DNA from: JAIRQX01 sp031556255
GTDB lineage: Bacteria; Chrysiogenota; Deferribacteres; Deferribacterales; JAISNW01
NCBI GenBank assembly: GCA_031556255.1
Contig: JAVBTI010000022.1
Span: 1 to 52,519, forward strand
Reading direction: 5' to 3'
Length of the DNA stretch: 52,519 bases
Shown: piece by piece, positions 41,346-49,552 of the stretch
Numbering within the stretch: the stretch's first letter is position 1
Layout of the letters: each line of letters starts with the position of its first letter
The notes under the pieces: model-generated
What the model was told of the DNA's origin: nothing
The model's database searches: none
The model's input: the letters and a program-made list of their open reading frames with translations, nothing else
Translations under genes and position numbers: made by a program

Positions 41346-44126
41346 ATGAGTAAATTCAACGGAGGATTTTCGAGGAGAAACTTTTTAAAACTCACGGGCT
41401 TGTCCGGTGCCGCGCTGCTGTCGGGCTGTACCGGATCCAGCGACGGTGAAAGCAGCTACAGCCCCTGGCCCCAGAAGTATGGGGAAGAGCTCCTGAGCTG
41501 CGCCTGCATGAACAACTGTGCGAACGGCTGCCACCTGTATGCACACCGGCGCAACGGGCGTATAGTCAAAATGAGCATGGCGCCAATGCCGGACACACGT
41601 TACAATCGCGCCTGCCTGCGTGGACTCAGCCACGCCCAGCGCATCTACGGCAAGAACAGAATTATGTACCCCCTCAAACGTGTCAGCGCCGAAAGAGGAA
41701 ATAAGAACGGTTTCGAGGCCATATCGTGGGATCAGGCGGTCAAGGAGATATCCGACCGGTTCAAGGCTATTATAAACGATTCCACACTTAACGGCAGCAA
41801 ATCGCTGGCCTATATATCAGGTTCCGGGAACTTCGGCACAGTTCATGGGCTGTACGGCGGGGGTTACGGCCGCCTTTTCAACGCTCTGGGCACCTCCAAA
41901 ATTTCCGCTTCGCTTGATTTAAACGTGGCCCAGGGATACGCCATACCGTTCGGCATGCCGGGTGCCACCTGCATGCTGCAAAACCAGCCGTCGGATCTGG
42001 GCAATTCAAAAACCATTATCCTCTGGGGAACTAACCTGGGCAGTGCCCATATCCAGACCTGGCACCACGTGGCTGAGGCACGGGACAACAACAACGCCCA
42101 GGTTATTGCAGTGGATATCATGCTGAACCTCAGCGCCGCCCGGGCGGATAAATTCGTGTGCCTGCGCCCGGCCAGCGACACGCTTATGGCTCTGTCCATG
42201 ATAAAGTATATCATTGACCAGGGTTGGGTGGACAAGCCGTTCATGTTTAAAAACACTGTGGCGAACTTCCTTGTGGACACCATTACCAAAAGGTTTGTGA
42301 GGAAAAGTGATTTCACCGGCGTGGCAACCGACACTGAATATGTGGCCTGGCGCGGCGGCGCTGTGGAGTACACCACGCTGAACGCCGCCCTGGGCAATAA
42401 AACCACCCTGGCGGGAAGCTATACTGAATACACATTCGAACATACGGGCACAATTGCCCTTAGCGCAATAAATATCCTTGGTATGCCGATTCAGGCCAAA
42501 ACCGCCTATCAGATGTTGATAGACCATGTTGCGAGTTTCGATGCGACGGTTACAAAGGCCACCACCGGTGTGGACGAAAATGTCGTGTACGCCATAGCCG
42601 AGAGATATGCCACCGTCAAACCGGCCAACATTACAAGCGGGTTCGGGCCTGACCACAGGACGAACGGCCACCACATCTACCATGCCCTGGGAACGCTTGC
42701 CGCCATAACCGGAAACTTGGGCAAATCCGGAGCGGGGGTGGGCGTATGCGAGGTTATGACCCCGTACCTTAACAGCGGCCCCATCAATACGGCCTCTAAC
42801 GGCGCCGCCGCCGGCGTCACAATACCTTACCCAATATTTAACGACGTTTTTGACAGCGCAGTGGCCAAGAGCAGCATCGATCATTTCGGAGCGCCGATCG
42901 CCACTCTCCCGTACGGCGGGCCGGATGAACTGTTCCTTGGCAGTTCGGTAAAAATCCGCGGGCTTTTCGTGGCTTTTTCAAACCTGCTGACCAACTTCTG
43001 CGAAACAGGTGCCCTTATAGGCCCTGACGGGGTTTTCACAAAGAAAGTCAACGGCAAATATAAGATGGACACCATAGTAGTGGCGGAGACGGAGATGACC
43101 GATACCGCCAGCTACGCGGATTATATTCTGCCCGCCTGCCACTGGTTTGAGCGGGAGGATTACAACGGCTTCGGCTCCCACCCCTTCGCCGTATATCAGG
43201 AAAAGGTACAGGAACCCATGGGCGAATCGCTGCCGGACAGGCATATAGCAGCGAAGCTTGCCAAAGGTTTCGGGCTGGAGAGCGAATTTACCGAGACTGA
43301 CGACGATATATTCAAAATATCACTGGATGCGACATTTTATAAATCATGGTTCAAAGGGATTGTGGGGCGTGAACCCACCGCCGCTGAACTGCCCACGCCG
43401 GAAAGGCTGCGCGCGGAGAAGGTTATCCGCGTTATCCCCGGCTTGGATGTCAACGGGAAGCAGGAGTATATATACCCGATGTGGCGGGACGGCGACGACC
43501 TCCGCATAGACGCTTTCAGCGGGTCGGGCAGGATAGAGTTTTACTGCGACACACTTATTTCCTTCACAAACATGGGGCAGGGCTACGGCGGCAGCACCCT
43601 GGTGCTGAATCCGCTACTGACCATGAATGAAAATTTACCCACACATGAACCCGCTTACGAGGGCTGGCATGAGGATACGGTCTACAACGCTTCTTTGCGG
43701 GCGGCGGGCTATACGCTGAACAACTTTTCCCAGCGCATACGCTGGCGCGTACACACCCAGTGGTGGGACACTCCGTGGATCAGAGAGCTGGAGCCGTATC
43801 CGGTTGTATTTGTGAGCCCTTATGATGTGGCTGGTAAAAATATTCGCACCGGTGATGTGATAAAAGTGTCCAACCCGAGAGGTTCTTACAGAGGGCGCGC
43901 CATAATCACCCCGGGGCTGCAGCCGGGCCTGATCGACGCCCCCAGGGGCTGGCAGCGCTGGCAGTATGACGAATATTATGGAACTGCCGCCGGATATCAA
44001 CTGGACAGCGGCGCGAAAGACGCCGGAAGTTGCAACGACGTCAGCAGCCGCAGGGTGCACCCGTTCTCCGGCTGCCAGTCGTTCTTCGACGCCCTTGTGA
44101 AGATCGAAAAAATAGAAAAAATATAA
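41346..44126 (+). CDS. Molybdopterin oxidoreductase catalytic subunit, Tat lipoprotein (DMSO reductase family), module 2
   Basis: A 926-residue enzyme with a Tat signal (SRRNFLKLTGLSGAALLSGC) that ends in a lipobox (Cys28). The N-terminal [4Fe-4S] site is canonical: Cys54, Cys58, Cys62 and Cys90 (CMNNCANGC, then RACLRG). DMSO-reductase features follow: LWGTNLGSAHIQTWHH, VIAVDIMLNLSAARADKF, VAETEMTDTASYADYILPA and a C-terminal cap (SPYDVAGKNIRTGDVIKVSN). GGAGG precedes the ATG. It shares architecture with module 1 but has diverged strongly, so the two probably use different substrates. The molybdenum ligand was not assigned. Confidence 0.9.
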   Translation: MSKFNGGFSRRNFLKLTGLSGAALLSGCTGSSDGESSYSPWPQKYGEELLSCACMNNCANGCHLYAHRRNGRIVKMSMAPMPDTRYNRACLRGLSHAQRIYGKNRIMYPLKRVSAERGNKNGFEAISWDQAVKEISDRFKAIINDSTLNGSKSLAYISGSGNFGTVHGLYGGGYGRLFNALGTSKISASLDLNVAQGYAIPFGMPGATCMLQNQPSDLGNSKTIILWGTNLGSAHIQTWHHVAEARDNNNAQVIAVDIMLNLSAARADKFVCLRPASDTLMALSMIKYIIDQGWVDKPFMFKNTVANFLVDTITKRFVRKSDFTGVATDTEYVAWRGGAVEYTTLNAALGNKTTLAGSYTEYTFEHTGTIALSAINILGMPIQAKTAYQMLIDHVASFDATVTKATTGVDENVVYAIAERYATVKPANITSGFGPDHRTNGHHIYHALGTLAAITGNLGKSGAGVGVCEVMTPYLNSGPINTASNGAAAGVTIPYPIFNDVFDSAVAKSSIDHFGAPIATLPYGGPDELFLGSSVKIRGLFVAFSNLLTNFCETGALIGPDGVFTKKVNGKYKMDTIVVAETEMTDTASYADYILPACHWFEREDYNGFGSHPFAVYQEKVQEPMGESLPDRHIAAKLAKGFGLESEFTETDDDIFKISLDATFYKSWFKGIVGREPTAAELPTPERLRAEKVIRVIPGLDVNGKQEYIYPMWRDGDDLRIDAFSGSGRIEFYCDTLISFTNMGQGYGGSTLVLNPLLTMNENLPTHEPAYEGWHEDTVYNASLRAAGYTLNNFSQRIRWRVHTQWWDTPWIRELEPYPVVFVSPYDVAGKNIRTGDVIKVSNPRGSYRGRAIITPGLQPGLIDAPRGWQRWQYDEYYGTAAGYQLDSGAKDAGSCNDVSSRRVHPFSGCQSFFDALVKIEKIEKI

Positions 44127-44284
44127 GGCTAATCCTTAAATTTCCCCTTGGGGAGGTTTGAAGGGGTGCTTCAGCCGGCGGACTCCCCGCCGCATGGTGC
44201 CACCCACGGACGGACGGCACGTAAGCGCTCCATGGATGGCACGCAAACAGGATGTGAGCTTAATAAGTAAAGAGGAGATTGGAT

Positions 44285-44983
44285 ATGAGTAACATCAAAT
44301 ACGCAATGGTTATAGATCAGCGCCGGTGCATAGGCTGCCATACGTGCGCCGTGGCCTGCAAGTCCGAAAATAATATGCCGAACGGAGCCACAATGTGGCT
44401 GAACAGGGTCATCACGGAAGGCTCCACCGTAACGGACCTCCCCACAGGCATACCTGTGGATAATATGTGCGATATGAACGACTACAACCGTGTAAACGGC
44501 ACCGTCCGGATGGATTTCCTTACCCGCGCCTGCCAGCACTGCACTGACGCTCCCTGCGCCGCCGCCTGCATGTACGGCGCCACAACAATTTTGGAAAACG
44601 GTATTGTGAACGTGGATACCACCAAATGCATAGGCTGTCTTCTCTGCATGGACGCCTGCCCTTACGAAAACGGCACAATGCGGGTATACATCAAAGATCC
44701 GGCCTTCACCACCGACACAAATTTCGGGAATCAGGACGTATACCCCACATTGAACAAAACGGTGAAGAAATGCTCATTCTGTTCCCACCGCAAACTGGCG
44801 GAAGGAGAGAAACCTTTCTGCGTGGATCACTGCCCCGGCAAGGCGCGTTATTTCGGGAATATCAACGACATGAACAGCGATGTGTATAAACTGACCCATG
44901 GAAGCCGCAAAGTGCGTCAGCCTTTTGAAACGAAACCGGGGTATGAAAAGCCCGCCTCATCGGTGTACTTTTTAGAGCCCTGA
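44285..44983 (+). CDS. DmsB-like iron-sulfur subunit, module 2
   Basis: A 232-residue protein with four cysteine clusters: CIGCHTCAVACKSENN, CQHCTDAPCAAAC, CIGCLLCMDACPY and CSFCSHRK...CVDHCPGKAR. Start at ATG 44285 (GAGGAG upstream) rather than the TTG at 44279. A 150-base gap with a CCCCTTGGGG hairpin repeat separates it from its catalytic partner. As with module 1, no membrane-anchor gene follows. Confidence 0.93.
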   Translation: MSNIKYAMVIDQRRCIGCHTCAVACKSENNMPNGATMWLNRVITEGSTVTDLPTGIPVDNMCDMNDYNRVNGTVRMDFLTRACQHCTDAPCAAACMYGATTILENGIVNVDTTKCIGCLLCMDACPYENGTMRVYIKDPAFTTDTNFGNQDVYPTLNKTVKKCSFCSHRKLAEGEKPFCVDHCPGKARYFGNINDMNSDVYKLTHGSRKVRQPFETKPGYEKPASSVYFLEP

Positions 44984-45024
44984 TTGATATCGCATCTTCC
45001 TCCTCCCTCAACCCTCCTCCTGCT

Positions 45025-45114
45025 TTAATGCGGGGGGAGGTCGTATTGGAGCCTGTTTTCTTTTATGTACGCCACTATTTTGTCTTTGCCACCCATGTAT
45101 ATCGGTTTTTTCAT
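45025..45114 (-). CDS. Possible 29-residue small protein downstream of nrdG
   Basis: An ATG at 45114 opens 29 codons (MKKPIYMGGKDK, then IVAYIKENRLQYDLPPH) ending at TAA. The composition is protein-like and it lies 50 bases after the nrdG stop on the same strand, but no clear ribosome-binding site precedes it. No family recognised. It may be the remnant of a longer protein. Confidence 0.25.
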   Translation of the reverse strand: MKKPIYMGGKDKIVAYIKENRLQYDLPPH

Positions 45115-45164
45115 AGCGACATCTTATTGAAAAACAAAGGATAAGCAACCGAAATAGTATTATA

Positions 45165-45854
45165 TTATTCAACAATTGTGCCGGGCATAATCTCCCGGAC
45201 GGCGGCGCGGATACTTTCAAGCTTTTCTTGGCTGACGGGGGAAAGATGCACCCGTTCGCGGTCTTTTTCATTAAAAAGTTCCGGGGCTCGGTACCGACTG
45301 AATCTGTATCTGTGCGGATGGGGTATATCCCTTGCCATTTCAATGTATTCGTCTGCGGAAATGGTGGGGATGGCCACTGTGCGCAGCTCCAGTATTACGT
45401 CCATATCAAGAACCGTCGCGATGGTTGCTTTTACTGCTTCCGGGTCGGCACTGCCGCCGCAGATTTCGCGGTACCGGTACCACGGCGCCTTATAATCCAC
45501 CGCCAGATAGTCTATAAGCTTATCATTCAGCAGCTGTTTTATGGCGAAAGGATTGGAGCCGTTGGTATCCAGCTTGACACCGTAGCCAAGAGCCTTGATA
45601 TCTGAGATCAACCGGGGGAGTTCCGCATGTAATGTGGGTTCGCCGCCGCTTATCACCACGCCGTCCAGCATGCCCCGGCGTTTTCCGAGGAAGGAGAACA
45701 GCTCCTCTTCCCGCACGGCCGCCGCGCCGGTGGAGAGCAGGTGCCTGTTGTGGCAGAAGAAGCAATCATAGTTGCAGCCGGCGGTGAACACCACGGCGCT
45801 GAGACAGCCGGGATAGTCCACCGTGCTGGTTTTAACGAAGGCGGCGATACGCAC
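45165..45854 (-). CDS. nrdG: Anaerobic ribonucleoside-triphosphate reductase activating protein (radical SAM)
   Basis: A 229-residue radical SAM activase. The SAM-cluster motif is CNYDCFFC (Cys27, Cys31, Cys34), with GGEPTLH further on and EVDYKAPW-like segment DYKAPWYRY. It generates the glycyl radical of NrdD, encoded just upstream on the same strand. It appears to begin with GTG. The longer form (about 230 residues) corresponds to the NrdG2-type group. A repeat element (45867-45961) lies between nrdD and nrdG. Confidence 0.88.
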   Translation of the reverse strand: MRIAAFVKTSTVDYPGCLSAVVFTAGCNYDCFFCHNRHLLSTGAAAVREEELFSFLGKRRGMLDGVVISGGEPTLHAELPRLISDIKALGYGVKLDTNGSNPFAIKQLLNDKLIDYLAVDYKAPWYRYREICGGSADPEAVKATIATVLDMDVILELRTVAIPTISADEYIEMARDIPHPHRYRFSRYRAPELFNEKDRERVHLSPVSQEKLESIRAAVREIMPGTIVE

Positions 45855-45866
45855 TGTTTTTATGTT

Positions 45867-45961
45867 CTGTCATTCCGGGCTTGACCCGGAATCCAGAATA
45901 AAAATAATAGGGAAAATCCTTATTATTTCATCCTGGATCCCGGCCCGGAGGCCGGGATGAC
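45867..45961. repeat. MITE-like composite repeat, copy 2
   Basis: CATTCCGGGCTTGACCCGGAATCC-type palindrome (from about 45868) and ATCCCGGCCCGGAGGCCGGGAT (about 45936-45957) flank a core with AATAATAGGGAAAATCC. The order of parts and the GGAAAATCCTTAT core match copy 1 at 33793-33889. It sits between nrdD and nrdG. Confidence 0.75.
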
Positions 45962-46027
45962 GGAAAAAGGACTTCGCAATATAGGTATGAGCGCTGAAGG
46001 CAGTCATTTTCTTTAAAACAATATGAA

Positions 46028-48136
46028 TCATTTTATTTCCACCGGGTTCTCTTGGGGTAAAGAATATTTCACACGCTCAGCATACTCCTCTTTTTTGCCC
46101 AGGTGGAAGTTCTGCACAGGGCGTAGATAGCCCACAACACGACTCCAGACCTCCGCGTTTTTGCCGCATGCGGGGCAGGTGAAATGCTCGCCGGAAATGT
46201 ATCCGTGGTCATTGCAGACCGAGAAAGTGGGGGTCAGTGATATGTACGGCAGTTTGTAATTTGTGAAGACCTTTTTTATGAGGCTTTTTGCTACAGCGAT
46301 ATCGGAAATACGTTCCCCCAGATATAGATGTAACACAGTACCGCCGGTATAGGATGATTGGAGAGCATCCTGCAGGTCGAGCGTTTCGAATATGTCGTCC
46401 GTATAGCCCACGGGAAGCTGGGAAGAGTTTGTATAGTACGGCGTTTCTGTGCCGGCAGTATAAATATCGGGATATTTCTGTCTGTCGAGGTTGGCAAGGC
46501 GGTAACTGGTGCCCTCTGCGGGGGTTGCTTCAAGGTTGTAGTAGTTGCCGGTTTCTTCCTGAAAAGAGGAGATCATGCCGCGCATATATTCCAGGGTGCG
46601 TAAGGCGAATGCCTGGCCAGCGACCGTGGTGAGGCCGTTTTCGCGGCCGAGGAGATTTACTGCGGCCTCGTGCATCCCCACGAGTCCTATTGTGCTGAAA
46701 TGATTGTACCAGTAACTGCCGGAACGCGCCCTGATATCTTTCAGATATCTGCGGGAGAAAGGGTAGAGGCCGTGTTCCGTCTGTGTCTCCACGGTTTTGC
46801 GCTTGATTTCCAGGCTGTTTTTGGCAAGTTCCATCATCTGCCACAGGCGAGCCTTAAATTCTCCTTCGGATTTGCTTAGATAAGCCAGCCGGGGCAGATT
46901 TATAGTGACCACCCCCACGGAGCCGGTGAGCGGGTTTGAGCCGAAAAGACCGCCCCCGCGTTTGCGCAGCTCCGAGGTATCCAGGCGCAGGCGGCAGCAC
47001 ATGGAGAGTGCGTCTTCCGGTGACAGATCCGAGTTTATATAGTTTGAAAAGTAGGGCACGCCGTATTTGCAGGTGATTTCCATGATTGAGTCCACCACAG
47101 GGTTATCCCAGTCAAAATCTTTAGTGATGTTGATTGTGGGGATAGGAAAAGTGAAAACCCGCCCCTGTGCGTCTCCATCCATCATCACCTCACAGAAAGC
47201 CCTGTTCAATATGTCCATTTCCGCCTGGAAATCGCCGTATTTATCTTCGGTGGGCATGCCGCCCCGGATGACGGCGCGGTCTTTCAGCGTCGAGGGTACT
47301 TTTATGTCAAGCGTTACGTTGGAAAAGGGGCACTGGAAGCCCACCCGGGTGGGGACGTTGAGGCTGAAGACGAACTCCTGCAGCGCCTGTTTGACCGCCT
47401 TGAAGTCCAGCTTGTCGTACCTTATAAACGGTGCGCAGTAGACGTCAAACGACGACCATGCCTGCGCCCCCGCGCATTCACCCTGGGTTGTGAAGGTGGA
47501 ATTGACTATCTGCCCGAGAAAGGCGCGGAGGTGCTTAGCCGGTTTGGATGATACTTTCCCCGGAACTCCGCCGAACCCTTCTATTAAAAGCTGGTTCAGA
47601 TCCCAGCCTGCGCAATACGCGCCGAAAAAACCCAGGTCGTGGATGTGCATATCGCCTTCCGTGTGGGCTTTGCGCACTTCATCGGGGTAGACTTCGTTCA
47701 GCCAGTATTGTTTGGTGAACGTTTCGCGGATATAGTTGTTCATGCCGTTGATAGATTTCTGGGTGTTGGCATTTTCCTGGATCTGCCAGTCTTTGTCGCC
47801 CAGGTATTCGTGGAACATATTGATGGTGGCGCCTATCAGGGCGTTCGACTCCCGCGCGGCGCGGCGTTTCTCACGATAAAGAATAAACGCCTTGGCGGTT
47901 TTGGCGTGCCCGTTTTCTATGAGGACTTTTTCGACGGTGTCCTGTACCTCTTCCACTGAAACTGTGCGTCCGGCGGCGCGTTTGGAGATAATATCTATAA
48001 CTTCGTCACACAGGGTCTCGGCTTTTCCCCAGTCGTTCCCGCCGACAGCGGTTACGGCTTTAAATATGGCCCATGCGATCTTTTCTTTTTTAAATGTGAC
48101 AACTGAGCCGTCCCTTTTGCTGATCTGGGAAATCAT
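46028..48136 (-). CDS. nrdD: Anaerobic (class III) ribonucleoside-triphosphate reductase
   Basis: A 702-residue glycyl-radical enzyme making dNTPs without oxygen. It has an N-terminal ATP-cone (KRDGSVVTFKKEKIAWAIFK), a central catalytic barrel and a C-terminal glycyl-radical loop RVVGYLRPV (radical Gly about 669). The cysteines CPAC and the Cys in VCNDHG are the metal-site candidates; the four-cysteine Zn site looks reduced, with Asp-His replacing one pair. Start ATG 48136 follows AAGGAG. The leader carries a cobalamin riboswitch. Confidence 0.93.
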   Translation of the reverse strand: MISQISKRDGSVVTFKKEKIAWAIFKAVTAVGGNDWGKAETLCDEVIDIISKRAAGRTVSVEEVQDTVEKVLIENGHAKTAKAFILYREKRRAARESNALIGATINMFHEYLGDKDWQIQENANTQKSINGMNNYIRETFTKQYWLNEVYPDEVRKAHTEGDMHIHDLGFFGAYCAGWDLNQLLIEGFGGVPGKVSSKPAKHLRAFLGQIVNSTFTTQGECAGAQAWSSFDVYCAPFIRYDKLDFKAVKQALQEFVFSLNVPTRVGFQCPFSNVTLDIKVPSTLKDRAVIRGGMPTEDKYGDFQAEMDILNRAFCEVMMDGDAQGRVFTFPIPTINITKDFDWDNPVVDSIMEITCKYGVPYFSNYINSDLSPEDALSMCCRLRLDTSELRKRGGGLFGSNPLTGSVGVVTINLPRLAYLSKSEGEFKARLWQMMELAKNSLEIKRKTVETQTEHGLYPFSRRYLKDIRARSGSYWYNHFSTIGLVGMHEAAVNLLGRENGLTTVAGQAFALRTLEYMRGMISSFQEETGNYYNLEATPAEGTSYRLANLDRQKYPDIYTAGTETPYYTNSSQLPVGYTDDIFETLDLQDALQSSYTGGTVLHLYLGERISDIAVAKSLIKKVFTNYKLPYISLTPTFSVCNDHGYISGEHFTCPACGKNAEVWSRVVGYLRPVQNFHLGKKEEYAERVKYSLPQENPVEIK

Positions 48137-48231
48137 ATCCAACTCCTTGAAAATACAGTGTTACGGAGGCAACGCCATTTGAAAGTTAAGGCAATGCCCG
48201 CCTCATGCCATTCTCCGTGGCAGCGTGCCTG

Positions 48232-48375
48232 TGCGCGGCAGGTTTTCTGGCTTCCGGAATCTAAGTCTGTGGCACAACCCTTCCCGTTAGGCTAACAGTG
48301 GCCTGTGCCGGTTACTCCGTTACAGCAGCGGGACTGCGCGGGATTCTCACCCGACTTCCCTTTCCGCACTCAATA
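48232..48375 (-). promoter_or_regulatory. Cobalamin riboswitch upstream of nrdDG
   Basis: On the minus strand the class I cobalamin-aptamer landmarks occur in order: GGGAAGTCGGGTG, AATCCCG, GCAGTCCCGCTGCTGTAA, CCACTG...GGGAAGG and the B12 box AAGCCAGAAAACCTGCC (48253-48237). It lies about 100 bases before the nrdD ATG. Downstream, ACGGAG (48218-48213) can pair with CTCCGT (48168-48163), whose CTCC could instead pair with the nrdD ribosome-binding site GGAG. This suggests a translational switch, but the mechanism is inferred. Expected action: repression of nrdDG when B12 is plentiful. Confidence 0.93.
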
Positions 48376-48688
48376 TTTGAATGTATCACTTTTTGTCTCA
48401 CCGATCGTAAAGACAGAAGCGAAAAGTATACAACTCTGTTAAGTTTAGATAGTACTACCAGGGGGGTGTTGCAGTCAACAAATTTTTATTAAAATTGAAA
48501 AGTAAAGGTGCCCGATTTGCAGTGCGCCAATTCGGCGCATGCGCACCGGCGCAGATTATGCGGTCATTGCAAACTGCGCAGTCCCAATCCCTGCGGGATC
48601 GGGATGGCCATTCGTAAGATAATTCCTTTTCGTGACTCCGGCACTTGTTTGCGGCCGGAATGCGGGATGTGCCGGTGCCAAACCATAA
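48376..48688. other. Intergenic region between the nrdD riboswitch and the lipoprotein gene
   Basis: About 310 bases without a supported gene. It contains the putative nrdDG promoter zone (A/T-rich, about 48376-48500) and several GC-rich inverted repeats: GCGCC-GAATT-GGCGC at about 48526-48540 and CCCTGCGGGATCGGG near 48590. A Cys-rich plus-strand opening at 48508-48747 overlaps the lipoprotein gene and is not supported. Confidence 0.5.
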
Positions 48689-49552
48689 TTACGGGCAGGA
48701 CTGCACCTGCACCGGGTCGGAGCGCCTGTCCGTACCTATTGAAATAAGTGTGAACGCAGTGCATCTGCCGGCAACTACGAGATTGCTATTGTATATAGTG
48801 GAGGTTGCGGATTCGGGCCCGGTTTTTCTTTTGCCGCTTGCGGCGGAGATTTCGTATCTTTCCGCTCCTGACACGGTGTCCCAGCTAAGCGTGATCTGTT
48901 TTTCGCGCCGCAATACCTTTATGTTCTGGGGCGGCAGCAGGATCCCCTCCGCTTCGGTATTTATGCTTTCAGAATATGCGCCGCCCGGCAGGCCTGTTTC
49001 CGAATACGGAACCACTACAAGAAGGATCTGCGGCACTTTAGGGAAGGGGTGGCATTTCCGGTTCACGTCCGTCTCTTTGCCGTTTATTATAATCCTGTAG
49101 TTGGCCACATCTTTGGTTACCTTGATGTCCAGGCACAGCGTTTCTTTTTCGATGCGCCAGTGCACGGATTCCACCGCCACCACACCTTTGTAGGAGACGA
49201 CCTGCGTCACAGGTGCGGAATAAGCGCCGTATTTATCGTTTATTGTTCTTATTCTGTAAATATAGCGTACGTTATTCTGCGTACCGGTGTCTACAAATGA
49301 ACTATGGGGTTTGACCGTGGCAATGGTCTGATAAAGGGGGAAGAAGAGATCACCCACCTCGGATTCCGCGCGTTCCACAAGAATCGGGTATTCGTCGGAG
49401 TTGTTTGTCACGTGCACGCCGTCTTCAGTGACCGATATCGCTGCCCATGTGGGCTGGGGGATATTCAGCGATGCGATCGGGTGCGGATCATCCTTTTTGC
49501 CGCATGCCGCAGACAGGATTAAGATTAGGCAGAAGATCAAAACGCGCTTCAT
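48689..49552 (-). CDS. Fibronectin type III-like lipoprotein, function unknown
   Basis: A 287-residue exported lipoprotein (MKRVLIFCLILILSAAC, Cys17). Beta-rich domains follow, with fibronectin type III-like segments (RYIYRIRTINDKYGAYSAPV and ITLSWDTVSGAERYEISA). It overlaps the argH stop by 4 bases (ATGA), so it is co-translated with argH although unrelated to arginine synthesis. Small lipoproteins next to argH occur in other phyla. No catalytic motif is visible. Confidence 0.75.
   Translation of the reverse strand: MKRVLIFCLILILSAACGKKDDPHPIASLNIPQPTWAAISVTEDGVHVTNNSDEYPILVERAESEVGDLFFPLYQTIATVKPHSSFVDTGTQNNVRYIYRIRTINDKYGAYSAPVTQVVSYKGVVAVESVHWRIEKETLCLDIKVTKDVANYRIIINGKETDVNRKCHPFPKVPQILLVVVPYSETGLPGGAYSESINTEAEGILLPPQNIKVLRREKQITLSWDTVSGAERYEISAASGKRKTGPESATSTIYNSNLVVAGRCTAFTLISIGTDRRSDPVQVQSCP

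Noticed and set aside
48508..48747. Cysteine-rich 79-residue plus-strand ORF
   Set aside because: It overlaps the 3' end of the lipoprotein gene antisense, starts at GTG without a ribosome-binding site and its cysteines fit no known metal-binding pattern.
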